In this document: positions 11,940 through 25,444 of the stretch, one piece after another
Layout of the letters: every line of letters begins with the position of its first letter
Numbering within the stretch: the first letter of the stretch is position 1
From: Epiperipatus broadwayi
Lineage: Eukaryota; Onychophora; Udeonychophora; Euonychophora; Peripatidae
Reading direction: 5' to 3'
DNA: 64,000 nt
NCBI GenBank assembly: GCA_028023455.1
Contig: JAQFVV010000021.1
Location: 6,598,853 to 6,662,852 of the forward strand
Notes under the pieces: model-generated
The model's database searches: none
The model's input: only the letters and a program-made list of their open reading frames with translations
Told to the model about the DNA's origin: nothing
Translations under genes and position numbers: made by a program

Positions 11940-12850
11940 AAGCCTCTTTACTTTCCCATTTATCTTCATGGTCAAGTTTCAGGGAAGATTTCTAGCAATT
12001 AAATGTGTTTTTCCCCCTGGTGAAAATTTTATGAAAGATTTTTTTTCACGGCTTTAAAATTCATGTATATTTCTATTCTAATATTTTAGTTCCAAAAAAA
12101 ATTAAAAGATAGCAGGGGAACTTGAATAATCAGTACCCAAAAAAAAACTGGAAACTTTGGTTTAAAAAGCAGACATTGCTTATTTGGCGCTTACAAATTT
12201 TGCCAAGTATATTTTGCAGAAATATTTCAATCATCGAGAAAATATTTCAATTGTTTAAAAACTTGATCTCTTTTTAAAGTTTATGATTATTTTTGTATTG
12301 TAATCATGCAATAATTATAAAAAAATCAAAAATAAATATTATTGCATATATATTTTTTACAGAAATGTTTTATTTTTAAATATAAAAGAATATTTTCTTT
12401 TAAATATTGTTACTATTGAGATTACTTTCATGGGAAAACTCAAGTTTATAGAAATGAGATCTTTCCCCCGATTATTATTATATTTAGTGATATCATAAAA
12501 ATTACAAAAAAATTGTAAACTTTTAAAGCACAAATTGATAGATCTAGTAATATTAGAAATATGTGTTCAGATTTTTAAATCAAATGTGAAACAATGAAGA
12601 TTTTGTTTATTTTGCAAATTAAATTGACTCCACCTGAAATTTAACAATGTGAAAGCATTTTGTTTGCACTAAAATATAATTTTTAAAATCATTCTGAAAA
12701 TCAAATTTGATTTTTTAAAATTTATTTAATTTCTAAACAAAAATATCTATTGAATGAAGTCAAATTTATCATATTCTGATAAATAATAATGGTTTAATAT
12801 TAAAGTAAAAGTTGAAAACTTAAATTTAATGAGAACAAAAAATCTGTTAG
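11940..12850 (+). repeat. Family G repeat, copy 2
   Basis: Same order of blocks as copy 1, with small indels; unit spacing is about 1.6 kb. The similarity ends near TTAATGAGAACAAAAAATCTGT, matching copy 1's CTAGTGAGAACAAAGAAATC. Either a tandem segmental duplication or two insertions could give this layout. Confidence 0.75.
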
Positions 12851-13073
12851 ACTACAGCAGAGTTAAATATAAAGATAAAATTACTGTCTTTGCATAAAAT
12901 GCATCATAAAAAATACTGGTTATTAAATATAAAGGGGGGATTTACTTCCTTTGCATAAAATACTTGTAATATAAACTATGGTTTAATTAAGTATAGTTAG
13001 TTATTTATAAAGGTAAGTTTAAAGTTTTTTTTGATTTTTCAATTGTGAATTTGATAGCATTATGGACAAACAT

Positions 13074-13084
13074 ACATGATCAAG

Positions 13085-13124
<40 letters not shown>

Positions 13125-13142
13125 CTTGATCATGTAAAAATG

Positions 13143-13176
<34 letters not shown>

Positions 13177-13183
13177 CATTTTT
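13074..13183. repeat. Two adjacent perfect palindromes built on TA microsatellites
   Basis: The first (13074-13135) has arms ACATGATCAAGAATTATA and the complement TATAATTCTTGATCATGT around a TA tract. The second (13136-13183) has arms AAAAATGTAAATATA and TATATTTACATTTTT. Both can extrude as cruciforms or fold into long hairpins in RNA. Confidence 0.9.
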
Positions 13184-13705
13184 GATTTTTATCTCATCTA
13201 TAATTCCTGTCATATTGTTTTTTTTTTCATTTAACAAACTATTTAAATACAATACTTATTATTTTTCTTATATTTTATTCTTCAATTTTACCCTTTCTAT
13301 TAATTACTAATATCTTTAATTATTATTATTTTTTAATTAAATTCACTTTTTTATATTTTTTTACTATCTCCCCTCATTTCTCTAATAACAGGTCCATATA
13401 TAAAAAATGCCTTAATTTACATAAAACATAAGCCATTTGGAAATGTCCATCCTCATTTTCAATACTTTTATTTCTATCTCAAATTTGCCAAAAAACAAAA
13501 TATATAACAAAGGTGTTAATAGACATACCTATTCTATTATATTTAAATAACAAATAATCATTTGTGACATCTTTTAGTGAGAAAAATAGATAAGATTCAA
13601 AAATAAAATACTTCCAAATGTTTAAAGATATATTTTGATTCTAATAACATTTTATATTATGCAATTTCTATATGTACAACTAAAGTAATTTAAAAGTTTT
13701 TAATA
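13184..13705. other. AT-rich sequence without a recognised feature
   Basis: T-rich low-complexity DNA (13200-13380), then featureless A/T-rich sequence. Confidence 0.4.
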
Positions 13706-14014
13706 TATAGGGTATATGAGCACAGACTTTCACATGACCCACCACTCTCCACACTATCTCATAACACTGATACACTTGAACACATATATGCTGAAAAGAT
13801 AAATAATCACCAATATACGTATTTCATGTTAAACCAGCAATCATCAGTTGGTCCTGATTACCATCTCTACACATATATGCTATAAGTGCTCAGATATATA
13901 TTAAGATAGCCAAACCTCATACTTTAATAGACAGGCTTCAATCTACTCCACACTCCAACTCTTCAACCTTCCATCCAATTGAAAATCTGAAGATGGAATG
14001 CTCAAAGACCACAG
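13706..14014 (+). repeat. Family A repeat, copy 2
   Basis: Begins at a TA-containing edge (TATATAGGGTATATGAGCACAG) and carries all the conserved blocks through GAAAATCTGAAGATGGAATG. It then ends before the CACTCTGACCCCTCAT terminal block, so it is truncated at that side. Confidence 0.8.
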
Positions 14015-14262
14015 TTTTTATAACTTTAAATAATCATGAGAAAATGATAATCCTGATAAGATATAATTTAAGCTATATTGTGTAGGATTTTATATTTCAG
14101 TACTGGAAAAAAAATGTTTTATTTACATCTATTAACTGAATATTAATTTAATATTAAGAGATTGTTAAATATAACTTGGTCCTTTCCTCCATTTAGTTAT
14201 TGTGATTTCAGAATAGGTTATAGTTGTCTTGAAATTATGTTAGTATATAGAAATCATGACCA

Positions 14263-14263
<1 letters not shown>

Positions 14264-14316
<53 letters not shown>
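14264..14316. repeat. TA microsatellite
   Basis: About 26 uninterrupted TA repeats, directly before a sequence resembling the left edge of the 3.5-kb block at 5.94 kb. Confidence 0.9.
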
Positions 14317-14318
<2 letters not shown>

Positions 14319-17300
14319 TAACCTAACCTATGTGTAGCTCCACTACACATCATGCCAACCACATTGGGGGCCATAATCTAATCTTCATGTCGTGCATCTT
14401 CACTTCCAGATAATATATGATATAAAATAAAACGGGTTCTATCTCAGTTAATAATTAATAACTAAAATATTCAGCATTAAAATTAAAATATTTCACTAGC
14501 TCAAATTTAAAATACAAATAAGGTTCAGTTTATAAAAATAAATTAAATAAATATTTAATATTTTCATGAGACTTGAAGTGAAAATACAGGTGACAAGATA
14601 GATTGCATTGAGCCAATATCCCACAGGATACTACCTCAATGGCATAAGAACACTATCCCCCCTTTATTACTATTTCAAATAACAAACTCATAGTATTCTT
14701 ATGACTTTAATAACTTCTACTCACTAAGATTAAACCAATAATTAAGTCTTAATCTTCTATTTGTAATAATCTAGCTCAATAAAATAATCTCAGGTTCATA
14801 AAGTTTATTCTAAGTTAATTTAAAAATATGGTAGTAAAATATGAGAAGGGATTTTATGTCATAATCTACTACACTGAAACTAATAATAATAAATAACAGT
14901 AATAATATTCTTCATTGTTTAACTAATTCTGTATATCTTTTCTTTTTACTATAATTTTATTACCATAATAAAATAATGAAATAATATAATATGATCTTAT
15001 ATCTTCATGTAATGATATAATAAATATGTGGTAGCATTTTGATAATCTGATAAACAAAATATGTGTGGCAACTGATAGCATATAATTTAATATAATATTG
15101 TGATAACTGATTTATGACCAATAAAATAATGTAAGATTATGATTATTTAATTATAATGAATACCAATAAAATATTTAAATTCTTAAATAATTCTCTATTT
15201 ATCTTTTTGTGCAAAATTATATATTTGTTTCGATTATTATGCATATATTATGATTTCATGCAGCAATGTGGAGAAATAAATAACTCGGATACAAAATTTT
15301 TGAAATAACAAAATTTAACAAAGTTTATTACTAACAACAAATAAATAAACAATTTATTTACACTATGTACAGTGGATATCCTTAACTTTTTTACTTTACA
15401 GTTTGATCTACCGGGTTATAAAAAATAATAATTTATATTTCAATTATATCTTTATTTAGATTTAGGACAAAATTAAAAAAAAATGTTACTATTTGGTTTC
15501 TCATTATGGTTAACTTATTACAAATATATTTTACTTTATTAGCAACAGCATTTTTATCCTTAATATTATTAAACTATCTTATTTTAAAAAATTCATACCT
15601 AGAAAAACATTCTATAGAAAACAAAATTTTATAATGAGTATGGATTTCTCAAAATATTAAAAAAAATTTCATCTTGCAAAGTCAAAGATGTTACACAAAA
15701 TATTATCCAAAATTCAGTACTAGATTTTAGTATTTATCACACAATGTTTACTAATCATAATATATTCTTCTTTAAGCCTTACTTTAGTATGATGTAAGTG
15801 TAATCATCAATATATTTCTGTTAATCAATAAACAAAAAAATATACTATGCATATTGTTTACATAATTTACTTTGTACTATTGTATTTTAAAAATATGCAA
15901 TACTTATTTTTCTCTTTTAAAAAAATAATACTAAAGCATTTAAAATTATTATCACTTTAAAGAAAATATCTTTGTTTAGATACTTTATTTTAAAAAAGTT
16001 TATATTTCATTTCCGAAATAAAATTCAAAATATATTCTATGATTCTTTTCTTTCCTTAGGATACTTTGGATCTTCAATTTTAAGTTATAACATCCTATTC
16101 CTTCTAAGAAAATAAACCAATCTTATACAAAACGATAGCATAACTTAAGTTCTAAATTATTTATCATTTCTCTTAAACATATCTTGCTGAATGATGCAGT
16201 TACATGAAATAAAGATAGTGAAAACAGATGCATAGGATTAAGGAAGAAAGCTAGAGTATTACTCTTAACATATCTCAAAATCATGGCACAGTGCGAAGAG
16301 GTATGACATTTACCTGCCTAATATCCTCTAGTACAGGGACAATGTTAAAGCTATTTCTTCAGCTTTATTAGAACATCAAATATTTAAAGAAATATAAACA
16401 CTGTCCAAATAAAATGTGTATCAGTCATAGGGCTTTGTTAACTATGCTGATATTCACATAAAGACTAAATATTATTTCCATTCCTTATAACATCCTATTT
16501 CTTAAAACATAATCTTGGTTTCCTGTTCACTAAGTACTTCCAAGCCACTATCTCAACATTATTTCTCAAGATTTTCCACATCTTACATCGATAAATAACT
16601 ATCTGCATTTACAAAATAATAAATAAAATTCATTAATAGTTAAACAATCTAGCTGTTCCACAAAAAAAGTCTGCTTACTTCATTATTCTATATGTCTAAT
16701 CATATACAATCTACTTAGACAATATTTGAATATCCAATAACATGAAAATTTTAAAAGAATCACATAATTATTTGTTATGTTGGATTATATCACTAATAAA
16801 AAAAAATCATCATATGCATATTTTCAAATCAATCCTATCTCATAATGTTTTTTGAAATGTTGTATGAAATGTGGTACATATAAGTAAAAAACTTTTACAC
16901 TTCATTCTTCCAATTTATGGATTATCTAAAGAAAACAAAAAAATATACATTATAAATTATCAATAGTTATTATTATTACCAATAACCTTTATCTAGTCAT
17001 GGCTTCCTTTATCCACTTGAGCATTGCAGATATAAAAAAAAATTCACACCCATACACTTTATATTAAAATATTTTTTAGCTAAATTATTAGATTGTTATA
17101 TTATAAAATTTTAATATTAATAAATTAATGTTTTTATGTTTTTCCTAATCTTATATAAAAATTTAGATTTAAACTAGGTTAACAAAATAAAAGGAATCAA
17201 AACTATAATTACATATTTTCTTGACGATAGTTCCTGATAAGTCCAAAATGTTTATTATTTTCTCTAGAGTTTTTAAAAATGTTCTCCTCCAAGTGCGTTA

Positions 17301-19360
17301 AAGTTTAAAATAAAAATAATTATTAATCCATTTAGTAAAATTTATAGAAAATAATCCTTGGTTTTAGTATTTAGGATGATAATTATTAAATCATAATATT
17401 AATTAATCCCGTGAAGCTTCTTAATCTTCTCTACCAATATTCTCTGCGTATCCGATGCATCAATCCATCTAATTTAACTTTAAAAATATTCGATAAACTT
17501 TCAAGTACTATTTGTATTTCCATGGATCCATCTTTTATTCAACTATGTGTTCAGTTTTTTTATATATGTTTCCTTCTTGATACATTTAAACTTTCGTTTG
17601 GTATTTTTTTTATAAAACTCTTTTAAAAATAAAAAAAAAACTTCAAGTACTTTTAAATAAATCTTTTCTAAATACATTTTAAATAATTCTAAGATTAGAT
17701 ATTTTAATATCAAAAATGCTTCTATAACATATTCTTTTGGGTTCTTTCTTAAATTCTTGAAAATATTTTTTAAAAATGTTACCTTCAGAAAGGATATAAC
17801 ATTTTACTCCATTGAATATCATATTATATAAACGATTCATAAGATATATTTGTCTTATTACTACTTTTAAAAAAAATAAATCTTGGATAAACTTATCTAA
17901 ATAATAATGCGTCTCCAATTTTTTCATTAGACTCCGTATGATGTCCGAACTGTGGTTTTTTTATGTATCAAAACAGTTCTCCAGTGAAGTATTAATAAAG
18001 CTGTATCAATAAATATTTCAAAATATTTTTTCAGCATTACAACTTATATCCATTTTATTTCGTAGTATATCCATCCTTTATTGCGAAGTTTAGGTTAAAT
18101 TTTTAGATAAAATACGACTGGTAAGTACTTTAAAAAATTAGAAAATCATTTCCACAAAGTTTCTAAATTATTATATTTTAAAACTCTCTTTTGCAAAAAA
18201 ATACTTTTACAATTATCAATTAGTTTTTTTTTTTGCAGATAAAGTTATAAGAAAGTACTAAAAAAAAAATTGATTAAAATAAAAAATTTAAAAAAATTAC
18301 TATCTCTTTGAGAGCTGGTAATATACCTTTCTTTGGTTTCAATACATTATTAATCTCCCCTGATAACTTATTTACAACAATATTTATAGTCTGTAATAAT
18401 ACCTATTCCTATTGGTTAATTCTTACTTTAGCTTAAGAACAAATTTACATATTTTTAGTTTATAGTAGAATTGAATTTCAAAATTAGAAATTATGACGTA
18501 ATGAACTTAAAATATTATTTAAAATATTACTTTTAAATCAATTATTATTTTATTAAAATTATTTAAACATTTAAAATAACTTTTAAAATAACTTTAATAA
18601 CCTATTCCATTTATCTATTTTTATTTAAACAAAATATTTAATTTTTATTATATCTGTATTCGTCTTTATTACATTACTTAAAACATTACATACGATAGTT
18701 AACTTAATATTTATTATTATTTGCTAGGTGACAATTCCATCCAATTCTATAATATAACTTTTAAAATATTTTAAACTTTGTTACTTTAAATACAAACAAG
18801 CATGTGTGTGAAAGTATTAGTATACAAGTCACATGATTAATAACTTTGACAGACGATTTTCAATCTATTTCTCTGCCCAGATTTATAAAATTGATACACT
18901 TATTATATTATATAAAATAATTATAAAATTTGGAAGAACAATTTAGAAAATATAGAATTAGATATAATTTTCACCATCATAAAGTTTATTTTTAAAATAT
19001 ACTATATTAATTTTGACTATTTAAATATGATTACAAATTTAAATATAGCATTTATTAAATTATACATTTTAAACTATTAAAATCGAATTTTTAAATATAC
19101 TTTTAATATTTATAGCTGTGTTATTTAATATGGCCAGCTTTTACAACCATATAAAACAATATTTTAAACTTTACTTAACTATTTTTAAATAATTCGCTAT
19201 AATTTTATATATTACGTACTTGCTTTAGCCTCAAATTGTACTTTAAAGATATAATTGACAAACTATAATTAATGTATTAAAAGAACATATTCTAAATTTA
19301 AAATTTTTAGTAATTGACTGTTATGAACTATTACCGACCTATAGAAAAGGGTACAATATA
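14317..19360. other. Long AT-rich block, possibly a decayed large element
   Basis: The left edge reads TCTAACCTAACCTATGTGTAGC and then CTACACATCATGCCAACCAC, similar to TGTAACC...CTACCCATCATGCCGAAC at 5943-5985. Near 19350 GGGTACAATATATATATA recalls the other block's right edge. Between 16.2 and 18.0 kb the minus strand has several protein-like scraps, including an 82-codon frame at 17679-17927 rich in lysine and aromatic residues. None matches a family I recognise. Otherwise low-complexity A/T sequence. Confidence 0.2.
17679..17927 (-). other. 82-codon open frame, unknown, doubtful
   Basis: The frame starts MKKLETHYYLDKFIQD and is rich in K, I, F and Y, partly a consequence of base composition. 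It could be extended upstream by a few codons. On the same strand, downstream at about 17411-17540, a broken frame reads MEIQIVLESLSNIFKVKLDG-like text. Together they hint at a decayed protein-coding element, but with no motif this is weak. Confidence 0.12.
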
Positions 19361-19924
19361 TATATATTTTGGTAACTGGTATGCTTATCTATGGTACTAT
19401 CAAAGCTTATGTGTAAGTGGGCTCATTCTACACATTACATTTACTGACAGTTAGTGTACATATAGCACACTGAGTGTTTCCAGTACTTCCACATTATTTC
19501 ATATAAGTGTTTATAACACTGTGATCAAAATTCTTATTAATACTTGCAAATAAAAGACTTGGGAAATTTTAAACTATCTTAGAATTGGGAGGAAAAGAAT
19601 TTCGGTCACAGTAATATTGTCAATTTTTGTGGATGGAAATAATGGCAGATTTTCAGTAAAAAAAGTTACCAATAATACAAAAAAGGCATCAATATCACAT
19701 GTGGAAAATGATGGATATATAATAAAGGCATCAATCTTATAGATGGAGAAGAGACATGTATAAATATTTTGTTTATATATTTAAAAAATATAAGAACTTT
19801 ATTATACTGTAAAGTGGATAAAATCCTTGGAGCTAAATAGAGTTTGTGGGGAAGCTTTAAATATAGTCCGAATTTAAATATATGTGACAGTCATGGCAAA
19901 CCAATCATTATGCTTAAGGTCTTT

Positions 19925-20815
19925 ATATTCTATATACATATATTATAATTAATCATCACCAAACAGTCAAAGCTTAGACAATCCCAATATCAATAGCAAT
20001 CAACAATTTCAAACTGTTTTCAAGGCAACCTCCTTTTAACAATAACATATTATATCAATAAACTCAGTGCTAATCAGTATTGATGTAACATTTATTTATT
20101 CCTCTCTGCTGGCAGTTTTAAATTGTACTTGAGTTTTTTTATATGCTTATATACAAGCTTAAAGTGAAAGCAATAAAGAAAGAAAAAGTTATCTTTTGTA
20201 AGACTTTTTTTTGAGTGACTTTATCTATAGTCTTAACATGTTTATAGAGATACGAAAGATAGCATCCTGACTAAAAAAGGAAGATCAGTTCAAAGATGTT
20301 TAAATAAAACTCATTAAACAGGCAAATATAACCCATTCTAAAAGCAGATTAAGAATATAATAAAACCAATAATGCCCAAGACTATCCATGTTTAAAAAGA
20401 CAAATACATGAAAGCAGACCACACTTAAACAATATCAATCAAGAATGCCAATCTGTTGTCAAGACAATTTTCTTTATTTACTGTCTAATATGCTTATATA
20501 GACCCTAAAGACTGCAACTTGACTACAGAGAGTGAGATTATTAATTCTGAGAATTTTAAACAAACCTAATTAAACAGGAATATATAACCTATTCTGAAAG
20601 TAGATTAACAAATGGTCAATTATAATTTTCAAACTGCACTGAAACTATGTATTATTTAAATAAAATAGCTAATAAAGCTCGAGTCTAGATTGGTTTATAA
20701 ATGTAAATACATACAAGCAATCCACACTTAAGCAATACTGATATAAATAGCAATCAACAACTCAATCTGTTGTCAAGGCAATATCCTTTTTACTTCCCAT
20801 TGAAAACAATTTCTT
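19925..20815 (+). repeat. Family H tandem cluster, about three diverged units
   Basis: The block AATATCAATAGCAATCAACA...CAAACTGTTTTCAAGGCAAC recurs at about 19988-20030, 20428-20470 and 20735-20785, the last two with CAATCTGTTGTCAAG. A second block (CATTAAACAGGCAAATATAA / AATTAAACAGGAATATATAA) recurs at 20313 and 20564. The periodicity is about 250-330 bp. A minus-strand relative lies at 53.8 kb. No coding content. Confidence 0.65.
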
Positions 20816-21178
20816 TAAAATAATCTCTATCTTTATATCATAAGCAGAATCCACTTCTCTCCCTCTTAGTAATTAATATTTTTAGGAAATATGTTCTATT
20901 TATTCACATCATATGCACAGATCAGTGATTCAACAGCTATTTTTTTTTTACTATAGATTACATTAAGGTTAATAATTTTTTAAATAATATTAAGTTGTTC
21001 ATATGTTATTTATTGAAAAGATATATAAAAATTGGGCATATAGTTTTTTAGGCATCTCATTTTTATTAGTCATTCTAGATGCGAAACTGTCTATGTCGGG
21101 ATTATAATAATCAGATTTGCACATATATTAAAAAATACTTTAATTTTTGCTTTATATTTTGAAATAAAATATAAATAT

Positions 21179-21320
21179 AAAGTTTAAAGTTTATATCTGT
21201 GCTAGAGATAATCTCTAGTTTAGGAAATGATTAGTAATAATCATTATTGTATTTATCTGAGGTGGATGGTGTCAAAGTTGTGCGTGGAGTGACTTTGACA
21301 ATGGTAAAGAAAAATGTAAT
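21179..21320 (+). repeat. Family E repeat, copy 1
   Basis: Shares AAAGTTTATATCTGTGCTAG, GATAATCTCTAGTTTA, AAATGATTAGTAATAATCATTA and GGTGTCAAAGTTGTG with the E units at 28.4, 28.8 and 49.8-50.5 kb. Non-coding. Confidence 0.6.
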
Positions 21321-21334
21321 AAATATGATTAAAT

Positions 21335-21415
21335 ATATAATTTTTGTTGATTACTCAAGCTTACAATAGATGGTTCTGGTGTAAGTAAATAGACTAAATA
21401 ATTGCTCTTGATGCA
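21335..21415 (+). repeat. Family D-related 3' fragment
   Basis: GTTGATTACTCAAGCTTACAATAGATGGTTCTGG matches TTGCTCAAACTTACAACAGATGGCTCT at 62.3 kb and resembles the family D end ATTGATTACTAAGGCTTGCACTGGGTGGCGCT. Confidence 0.5.
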
Positions 21416-22570
21416 ATTTTTTTTTAAAATACATGTCTTATATGACATATATACATGATTTAGCTTAGGGGGGAATATTGGTGATGTTCAGTTAAATATA
21501 TATTATGATAGTCTGGTCCTACAGTTTATAGCATCATAACATTAACAAATTTAAAATCATTTTGTTTTATAAAAATAGAAGATTGGTGTTTACATGTAGA
21601 CTGATATTAAATGATGGTAGATTTATAAAATATCATCTTTCAGATCAAAGAAACCTTGATATTTTTATTTAGTAAAAGAACTGTTTAAAAAAAAAAAGCA
21701 ATATTTTTTTTTCTTTTTTTCACTTTAAGATTTTTTTTTTTAAAATTAAGATAAAAAATCACATGATCACTACTCTATGGAGAGAGTTTTTCCTATTTTA
21801 AGATAATGATTATTGTTATTGAAATATATTTATTTCATTTAAAGATTGATTTTAACTTATTTTAATTGTAATTAATTCAGTGATTTGTTAATTAAAAAAT
21901 CCTTTTGATAGAGAGTTAGTTAATTATTTATAAAATTTTCTAAGTTGCAGGTAATTAAAAAAAGACAAGATTGGGAAATTAGGCATATACAAAACATTCT
22001 GGCTTGAAAAGTTACTTCCTTGAAAGGTTTTCTACTTTTAAAAATTTCCAAAAAAAATGTTATTAGAGCTTATATGAATTCAGAGAATGTATTAAACCAG
22101 AAATAAGAAAGCCATATATTTTTTAAAGATAATGAGTTATTACACTGATAACAATAATGATTGACACATACTATTGAATCATCTGCCATTTTTTCTACTG
22201 AGTGATTTGAAGAAACTATCAAGAAAAAAATCTAATATCAAATTTAAACTTTATTCAAGTTAAAGCTCACTGAAGAATATAATCCCACATTTTATTAAAG
22301 AAAACTGCTTTCTAATTAATAATTTCAATAGACAGAGTATTTATTCATCTTCCCAATTAGTAGACAAATAGAACTCACATATATTTATTAGAAGTCAACT
22401 TACTACTTTCTTTATATGAAGAACAAGCAAAAGAAATCATTAAATTAAAATCAAGACTGAACCAATAATGCATTTACATATTATTTCTTCCTTCTTTGCC
22501 AGGCACTTTTTGGTTAATTATCCATTTTCAGTGTGTCATGTATTAAACAATATGACTGTTTTTTTCCATA
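21416..22570. other. AT-rich sequence without a recognised feature
   Basis: Homopolymer-rich A/T DNA (for example 21680-21760). No supportable gene or repeat. Confidence 0.4.
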
Positions 22571-22574
22571 TGTA

Positions 22575-22662
22575 ATAGCATCAGCCGGGAGGCGAACCCC
22601 CAACTGTCTGCAACCAACTACTTGCTTGCAAGGTGGCTGCGCTGACCTCTCGACTAATAACA
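22575..22662 (-). repeat. Family T tRNA-Ser/Leu-like SINE, copy 1
   Basis: On the minus strand it reads TTAGTCGAGAGGTCAGCGCA (A-box region), then a possible anticodon arm, then GGGGGTTCGCCTCCCGGCTG (T arm and B box), then GATGCTATTACATATGGAAAAAAA. Two more copies occur at 52.31 and 55.70 kb with the same extent. The long variable region and the AGTCGAGAGG box recall class II (Ser/Leu) tRNAs. An A-rich 3' end and mismatched stems argue for a short retroposon rather than a working tRNA. Confidence 0.7.
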
Positions 22663-23380
22663 CTTGATTGTATTAAGTATTCATCAATTTTTTTTTAAAG
22701 ATGGTTATAAAAACATAATAAATTAAACAAAACTCCAAATGATTGTAATTAAATAAAATTTAATATAACTGTAATAAATAAAATAAAATAAAAAATATGA
22801 CAGAATACTTGCGTCAGACATGTTTTGAGATTACACAAGCATTATCCCCATTCACACATAAAGTTTCATATCATGCCCATTAGCGCACACTTCTCGTGCA
22901 AGCATTATTCTGTAATTTTGAAAATACTTCATTGCGTCTTCTTCTGTCACTGATAAATTCTCAAATTTTAATCATTTTTGCAAAAGGTTAGGAAAAATAA
23001 TTAACCAACAGCTTTAACAATGATATGGTACGTATAAAGTCAACAAAATGTGTTAATGGTTTGAACATTATAATATACATAAAACAATAAGTAACTAAAT
23101 GTTGTGAATGGCATTTATACAAACGTTATTATTTTTTAAAGTTAACATGAATTTATATTTGATTTTTTAATATTTTTTTAAACTTAACAAGTAACATGTT
23201 TGATAAATAATTTTGAGAAAATAAAAACAAATAAATACTTCAAAGCCGCTGAAAATGGATAATTAACCAAAAATGCTGAGTAAAGAGAATGGAGGAATGA
23301 TATATTAAATTCTGCTTAATTTAGTTAGAAATATAATATATATATCAATTACACCATTAAGATATCATATGACCAACTGG
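22663..23380. other. AT-rich sequence without a recognised feature
   Basis: There is a slightly less biased patch at about 22795-22925. No gene or repeat is assigned. Confidence 0.4.
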
Positions 23381-23389
23381 TCATCATAT

Positions 23390-23800
23390 TACCTTTGCTT
23401 ACATCTTGTTATTTATTAGCTTAATTTTCTATTCTCATCACCTTTATGCCATCTAGTGTAAGTTTTAAAAATCAAATCCCAGATGGTAATGCTTAATAAA
23501 TGTCTATCCAGTACTGATCTATCCAAATATTCTCAAATTAGTTAATAGCTTATGACTATTATCAATGAAAAGCTCTGCATTTTTTTAAACATTGAATGAT
23601 CAAAAAATTCCAAAAATCTATTCAATGAATGAAGCTCATGAGTTATTAATTAGTATGGGAATATTATGATAAGAGAGCACTGTGTAGGAGTTTTAGTAAT
23701 CTATTGATTACTAAAGCTTACACCAGATGGCATTAAGATGATGAGAATAAAAAATTATACTAATGAACTATGTTTGTAAGCATTAATACATACAAACCTG
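23390..23800. repeat. Inverted pair of a short D-related repeat
   Basis: The left arm at about 23395-23490 (TTTCTATTCTCATCACCTTT, ATGCCATCTAGTGTAAG) is the complement of the right arm at about 23690-23790 (CTTACACCAGATGGCATTAA, GATGATGAGAATAAAAAATT). The spacer is about 200 bp. The GATTACTAAAGCTTACACCAGATGGCA text relates it to the family D end. Confidence 0.65.
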
Positions 23801-25444
23801 TTAATTAATTAAACATCACTAATTAAATATTTTTGTTATTTAATTGTAATCTTATATTTTTGAAGAAAAACTAATCTATTTGCAAAGTCATATTTCCGTC
23901 ATTTAAATCTAATGTCATCAGCTGCTTCATCAGACATAATAACTCAGTTTAAACACTCACAAAGCTCACATTAATATTAATGTTTGAATGCCATTTAGCA
24001 TTAATTTAACAAAAGCTTCTTTGTATTGGTTTGATGTTATTTAACAAGGTATATTTTAAATGTCTATTTTGAAGGCAAGTTTGTTTCAAAATGAGTAGGA
24101 TTACAAACTTTGCCTTGTCATACAACACCCAACTGAGAAAAAAAATACAGTAAAATTATCATTAATATTCACATTCAAATTTCAATATCAAATTGAGCTT
24201 TGCGATTCTATTTAATTAGAAACTAAGTTTCTATATTCATTGTGCTCAAGATTGGCATCCTGAGTGACTGATGATGATGTAATATTCCATTGGAGAAAAT
24301 ATGAGTCTTGCAGGACTTTTGTTGATTTTTTTTCAAACATTACTCTATATAGGTTTATGAATTTTCATAAATTTTTATAGAGAGTTCAATAATGAACATA
24401 AGTAGATTGCATATTTACATGTTATTTAATTAATTTATTTATATAAAAATAATCATTTTTTTCAATAGTACAATTATAAATTTTTAATTTGAGGAACTAA
24501 TGTTAATTTTCAGAGACATGAACTTTTTTTGTTTCAGAATGAAATACTGTATAGTTGTATAATGATTTTTCTTGTTTTCTATGCACTAATTTGGGTGGCT
24601 AGTCAGTTATCTATTCCCCAAAGGGTATTTGGTTTAATTAATCAACATTATATATATATATAAAGTAGTTTATTTTACTATATACTTCAATTTAAACATA
24701 TCAAATAAAACATTTTTTAAAATCAAAATTTATCATGTTACTTTTAGAAGACATTGATGTATTTTGCTAAAGAAATATAAAACATACTCATAATTAATAT
24801 GTTGTCATACATGGTATACATCAAAGAAAAACTATCTGGCTGTTTAAATGCTACAGACCAGAATATATTGCCTCCAATTGTTCATTGAATAAATATAATA
24901 CCTGTGGACTCCTAGACAGAATTGGGCCTAGTTACATTCTTAACTTTTGTTCACATGAGATACCAATTAAGAATCTCTTAATGAGCACAATAATGACATA
25001 GTATTAGGGTATAGTGAAAGAATGGAAGAGGTTGATCAATCCAATAATAAAAATTAATCTAATGTGATAAACTTTATTAATTGTAAACCTTAAGGTATAA
25101 CCAAGCGAGCAATCAAAAAATTTCAAAACAATATTAGTCCAGTTACTTCCATAATTCAACTAAAATCAAAGAAATCAATACATGACCATAGCAAGTCATA
25201 AATTTCTAACTAATATATTCTCTGAGGATAAGTAAAAAATAATTCACAAAAGAAAGGAAAATCAATTTTATATATATATAAAGAAGCCGTAACACAAACA
25301 TAAAATAAAAACAAAAAGAGTTCCACCATGCAGGTGATGAGATGAAGTATGAAAGTAAGAAACAAAAATATTCCAGCAGTTCTAATGATGAGATAAAAAA
25401 ACTTCAGGACACAATTTTCAACATTCCATAAAATCACTAACAAT
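23801..25444. other. AT-rich sequence; short TA run near 24.65 kb
   Basis: Contains a TA run at about 24648-24662. The minus-strand text CTGATGAAGCAGCTGATGAC near 23.92 kb resembles the family C/D core. A 77-codon minus-strand frame at 25210-25443 is hydrophobic and AT-driven, and I judge it chance. Confidence 0.4.
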
